This document shows, one piece after another, positions 6,924-7,590 of a DNA stretch of 7,590 nucleotides. Numbering within the stretch: the first letter of the stretch is position 1; each line of letters begins with the position of its first letter. The notes below the pieces were generated by a model. The model ran no database searches. It was not told the DNA's origin and worked only from the letters and a program-made list of their open reading frames with translations. Source of the stretch: Bacteroidaceae bacterium (GTDB lineage: Bacteria > Bacteroidota > Bacteroidia > Bacteroidales > Bacteroidaceae); contig JAFYWE010000112.1 of NCBI GenBank assembly GCA_017558165.1, forward strand, positions 1 through 7,590, written 5' to 3'. The translations under genes were made by a program, and so were the position numbers.

Positions 6924-6967
6924 ATAAACGAATAAAGCGACCTCAACGGGTCGCTTTATTCGTTTAT
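6924..6967. terminator. Bidirectional terminator between lgt and mutS
   Basis: A perfect 19-bp stem (6924-6942 with 6949-6967) closes a 6-base loop, TCAACG. The loop end of the stem is GC-rich (GCGACC) and the outer arms are A/T-rich, so each strand ends in a T-rich tract. It begins one base after the lgt TAA and lies 14 bases beyond the mutS stop on the other strand, so it can end both convergent transcripts. Confidence 0.9.
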
Positions 6968-6981
6968 ATACCGGCTATGCA

Positions 6982-7590
6982 TCACGCACGGCCCTTTACA
7001 ATTCTCTTTATATCATTTAGCTTATTGAGAGCCTCAAGCGGGGTAAGATTATTGACATCTATACCCAAAATCTCATCGCGTACCTGTGAAAGTACAGGAT
7101 CATCGAGCTGGAAGAAGTTCAGCTGCATACCCTCGCGACTGTCGGCAATCTCGGCTGTCGGAGCGCTCTTCAGTTCACCACGGTTGTTGCCGGCCTCAAG
7201 TTTCTTGAGTATCTGCTCGGAGCGCTTCACAATGCTCTTTGGCATACCTGCGATCTTGGCTACGTGTATACCGAAAGAGTGCTCGCTACCGCCCGGCATA
7301 AGCTTACGCAGGAAGATTACCTTGCCGTCAATCTCCTTCACCGACACATTGTAGTTCTTTATACGCGGGAAGCTCTTCTCCATCTCGTTTAGCTCATGGT
7401 AGTGCGTTGCAAAGAGCGTACGCGCCCGACCCTTCGAGAACTCATGAATATACTCCACAATAGCCCATGCAATAGACATACCGTCGTATGTAGATGTTCC
7501 GCGTCCGAGCTCGTCAAAAAGCACAAGGCTTCTCTCGGAAAGGTTGTTGAGGATATTGGCGGCCTCGGTCATCTCTACCATGAATGTTGA
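6982..7590 (-). CDS. mutS: DNA mismatch repair ATPase MutS, C-terminal part (5' end outside the window)
   Basis: Mismatch-recognition protein of methyl-independent or general mismatch repair; it acts as a dimer on DNA. 202 codons are visible, and the frame is open to the window edge, where it reads S-T-F before MVEMTE, the expected ATPase-core sequence. The ABC-type ATPase signatures are Walker B in LVLFDELGRGTSTYDG and the switch histidine in ATHYHEL. The dimerisation region with EHSFGIHVAKIAGMP follows, then a variable linker, the motif QLNFF (7125-7111), which fits the beta-clamp-binding pattern, and the C-terminal DVNNLTPLEALNKLNDIK typical of MutS1. The stop is TGA at 6984-6982. The mismatch-binding and connector domains lie outside the window. 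The internal Met at 7581 is not a start. No defect is visible in the part present. Confidence 0.97.
   Translation of the reverse strand, partial: STFMVEMTEAANILNNLSERSLVLFDELGRGTSTYDGMSIAWAIVEYIHEFSKGRARTLFATHYHELNEMEKSFPRIKNYNVSVKEIDGKVIFLRKLMPGGSEHSFGIHVAKIAGMPKSIVKRSEQILKKLEAGNNRGELKSAPTAEIADSREGMQLNFFQLDDPVLSQVRDEILGIDVNNLTPLEALNKLNDIKRIVKGRA

Noticed and set aside
6977..7354. A 125-codon plus-strand open frame over mutS.
   Set aside because: It is antisense to the well-conserved MutS C-terminus and low in protein-like character.

Overview
This window looks like a piece of chromosome from a member of the Bacteroidales (Bacteroides/Prevotella type). Three things point there: the DeoC, Lgt and MutS sequences have the character of that group; none of the visible starts has a clear Shine-Dalgarno sequence, and the DNA before them tends to be A/T-rich; and several TAnnTTTG elements, the -7 box of the Bacteroidetes primary sigma factor, sit at sensible places between genes. 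This is recognition by eye, not a database result.

Layout from left to right. (1) The 3' part of deoC (+), cut by the left edge. (2) Two hairpin terminators at 736-808, the second usable in both directions, between deoC and a convergent gene. (3) A long-chain trans-polyprenyl diphosphate synthase (-). (4) A 141-base divergent intergenic region with back-to-back promoter candidates. (5) polA (+), a full-length DNA polymerase I whose 5' nuclease, proofreading and polymerase motifs are all present. (6) A 239-base intergenic region holding a promoter candidate and a compact GC-rich structured element that may be a dispersed repeat. (7) ychF and lgt (+), six bases apart and probably one transcription unit. 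(8) A hairpin with a perfect 19-bp stem serving both lgt and the convergent gene after it. (9) The C-terminal third or less of mutS (-), cut by the right edge.

The genes are core housekeeping: deoxynucleoside catabolism (deoC), isoprenoid side-chain synthesis probably for menaquinone (the synthase), DNA replication and repair (polA, mutS), ribosome-associated ATPase function (ychF) and lipoprotein maturation (lgt). Apart from ychF-lgt they do not form one pathway. I see no mobile element, CRISPR array, tRNA, rRNA or defence cassette, and no clear new system. The points most worth a second look are the polA interdomain linker (clamp-binding-like motif, A8 slippery tract, change in arginine codon use) and the GC-rich element in the ychF leader.
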